DNA from: Endomicrobiia bacterium
GTDB lineage: Bacteria; Elusimicrobiota; Endomicrobiia; Endomicrobiales; Endomicrobiaceae
DNA: 7,097 nt
Assembly (NCBI GenBank): GCA_025998295.1
Contig: BNVT01000061.1
Coordinates: forward strand, 1-7,097
Direction: 5' to 3'
Below the pieces are notes generated by a model, which saw nothing but the letters and a program-made list of their open reading frames with translations, did no database searches and was not told where the DNA came from. A program made the translations under genes and the position numbers. This document shows, piece by piece, positions 5,662 to 7,097 of this stretch. Within the stretch, counting starts at the first letter, position 1; each line of letters starts with the position of its first letter.

Positions 5662-6558
5662 TTAGTCATCGTTTCCTAAAGAATTTGATTTAGACAACGA
5701 CAACTGAGTGTACACATGTATTCGGGCTAAATTGAAAAATGGTACTGTAATCAACATTGCGGCGGGCAACGTCACTAAAATCGCTATCAACACTGTAATC
5801 AAAACTGTAGTAATCAAATATGACTTAAACAACATTACCCCAATCAATGCTGCAATCAACGCTACTATTCCAAAAAGTATTAACACTATCAATGTCACCA
5901 AAAGCGAAAGTAGAAGTATTTTGCAAAAGTTACCGGATACTAATTTTGAGCTGTTTTTAAGGGACTTTAGAGCTTGACCTCCGCCTAGTATTTCGATGTC
6001 GAAGAAAATCATATATCTCGACAACACTATCGACACCACGGTAAAAACAAGAAGAAGAAGAGCAGAAACAGAAGCCGAAAACCGGTATGCGAACGGTACA
6101 AGTACAAAAATACAATATGTGGCTGTTGCGGTTACGAAAATTAGAACCCATCCCAAGAAGTAATTAAGTACTTTTTTAAAATCTGGAAAATAATCTCTAA
6201 ATTTAATTTTATGCCCCGCAAAAGCAGGCAACAATGCACTGCTCATAAACAAAGAAGACACCAATAATACTAACCACGATACAAGGCTTGCCGTCGCATG
6301 TAGCCAAGGTTGTTTTGACATGCTTAATCTTAACGTGGTTACTACTGCATCAAGTGTTTCTGGAGATGGAAAAGCGACGAAATAATCCCATAGAGGTGCA
6401 GAAAAATCCATAGCAAGAGATTGGATTAATAACAAAAACAGAGGAATGACTACTACTGAGAGTATCGACAAAAAAAATACAACAAAAAAATTCTGGCTGA
6501 AAATTTTAAGAGCAGCTTTAAAAGCTTCATTAACAGAAAATTTCATTTTTTTGCTCAT
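5662..6558 (-). CDS. Six-helix integral membrane protein, unknown function
   Basis: This 298-residue protein has about six hydrophobic segments (near 22-48, 88-110, 132-156, 160-180, 213-243 and 246-275), with a short basic, amphipathic start and a polar tail. The internal stretch ILGGGQALKSLKNSSKLVSGNF, placed between helices four and five, followed late by ITVPFFNLARIHVYTQL, resembles the repeated pattern of DUF975/GPDPase-membrane-domain/Yip1-like bacterial membrane proteins. I could not confirm the family, and no enzyme motif is visible. I chose the ATG at 6558 because MSKKMKF gives a normal amphipathic lead-in. An in-frame TTG at 6591 would add 11 residues, and an ATG at 6546 would remove four. 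None has a clear ribosome binding site, so the start is uncertain. It is separated from leuD by 345 bases and probably transcribed independently. Confidence 0.8.
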   Translation of the reverse strand: MSKKMKFSVNEAFKAALKIFSQNFFVVFFLSILSVVVIPLFLLLIQSLAMDFSAPLWDYFVAFPSPETLDAVVTTLRLSMSKQPWLHATASLVSWLVLLVSSLFMSSALLPAFAGHKIKFRDYFPDFKKVLNYFLGWVLIFVTATATYCIFVLVPFAYRFSASVSALLLLVFTVVSIVLSRYMIFFDIEILGGGQALKSLKNSSKLVSGNFCKILLLSLLVTLIVLILFGIVALIAALIGVMLFKSYLITTVLITVLIAILVTLPAAMLITVPFFNLARIHVYTQLSLSKSNSLGNDD

Positions 6559-7097
6559 GATATAATGCTTACTGCTACATACAGTAAACAAGTTAGTAGT
6601 AGCTGTGGGATTTCTTTTGCTACTTTTTCTCTTTGCTTAAATCCCTACACTCTTACAATTCAAAAATAGAGTCTTTGTTAATAACTAACTTACAACTTTA
6701 CACAATCAACTTGACACTTCCCTTTTCTCTTTCTTTTTTGTTCTTTGACTGCTTTATATTTCTTTCTTTTTACCTACTTCTTACCTTATCACAGGATGTC
6801 TTTTTATTTATACTATTTTAAAGTCTGTTCATACAAAATCCTACCACTCGCAATTGTAGCAAAAATAAATCTCATAGACAACTTAATGTAAAATCTCATC
6901 CGTACAAATTTTTAAAAAACTCTTTTTCTTTTTAAATACTCCTCGCTTTCTCTTGTCCGCATCCCTCAATTTGTCCCTTAAGAAACAAGTATAATCAAGG
7001 TGTATAAGGGTGTTGGATATTGACACTCAATAGGGCTAAAAGCCCGTATGTATACTATGAATTTTTCACTAAATCCTCATCATCTGATGAAATCTAC
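6559..7097. other. Gene-free right flank
   Basis: I see no convincing gene in these 539 bases. From about 6610 to 6815 the plus strand is very pyrimidine-rich, so any leader of the membrane protein mRNA would be purine-rich. A weak minus-strand promoter candidate is TTGTAT (6836-6831), an 18-base gap, then TATAAA (6812-6807), about 250 bases before the membrane gene. A small plus-strand frame opens at ATG 7048 or 7057 and runs off the right edge. It has no ribosome binding site and too few codons to judge. Confidence 0.45.
7002..7055. repeat. Cluster of adjacent small palindromes
   Basis: Three palindromes lie end to end: TATTGACACTCAATA (7018-7032, six-base arms), GGGCTAAAAGCCC (7033-7045, five-base arms) and GTATGTATAC (7046-7055, four-base arms). 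In addition GTATA (7002-7006) can pair with TATAC (7051-7055), closing the first two hairpins into a multibranch fold in place of the third palindrome. A TATAAT on the plus strand at 6990-6995 would place a transcript start near 7002, but its -35 region is poor. It may be a structured RNA, a repeat element or a protein-binding region; it matches no RNA family I recognise. Confidence 0.4.

Noticed and set aside
5708..6151. Frames on both strands inside the membrane protein gene
   Set aside because: These are shadows; the 298-residue minus frame with regular hydrophobic helices explains the region.
6633..6821. 62-codon plus-strand hydrophobic frame
   Set aside because: It is a by-product of the pyrimidine-rich strand (Leu, Phe and Ser codons), with no ribosome binding site or helix-flanking charges typical of a real membrane peptide.
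1..7097. CRISPR array, tRNA, rRNA or insertion sequence
   Set aside because: I saw no regularly spaced repeats, no tRNA-like cloverleaf with conserved arms, no rRNA stretches, and no transposase or terminal inverted repeats.

Overview
All recognisable protein genes in this AT-rich window lie on the minus strand, so transcription runs from the right edge to the left. In that direction they are: a six-helix membrane protein of unknown role (6558-5662); leuD (5316-4825); an 80-codon tail of an FkbM-family methyltransferase with no start (4824-4582); leuB (4561-3500); asd (3215-2196); and a membrane-anchored, LTA-synthase-like alkaline phosphatase-superfamily transferase (2186-162). The strong AGGAGG-type ribosome binding sites, low GC and amino-acid biosynthesis genes indicate a bacterium with an ordinary biosynthetic metabolism. 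The mixture of intact genes, a gene remnant and loose intergenic DNA with degenerate repeats would suit a host-associated lineage such as Endomicrobium (Elusimicrobiota). That placement is an impression from protein style, not a demonstrated assignment.

Region by region: 1-161 is a short non-coding tail with a hairpin at 103-119. The segment 162-3215 is a two-gene unit: asd makes aspartate semialdehyde (for diaminopimelate/lysine, threonine and methionine), and its stop codon overlaps the ribosome binding site of the envelope enzyme. The segment 3216-3499 is a spacer holding a degenerate palindromic repeat (3265-3337) and a GC-rich hairpin (3427-3447). The segment 3500-5316 is the leucine unit: LeuD (small subunit of isopropylmalate isomerase) and LeuB (isopropylmalate dehydrogenase) act in the last steps of leucine synthesis. 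leuC is not present in the window. The FkbM remnant fills the space between leuD and leuB exactly, from the leuD stop codon to the leuB ribosome binding site. The segment 5317-5661 carries a probable leuD promoter with an extended -10. The segment 6559-7097 has no convincing gene; it is strongly strand-asymmetric in purines and ends in a dense run of small palindromes at 7002-7055.

I found no evidence for a new defence, mobile or secondary-metabolite system. The most informative oddities are the FkbM remnant inside the leucine operon, the dispersed-repeat-like spacer, and the palindrome cluster at the right edge.
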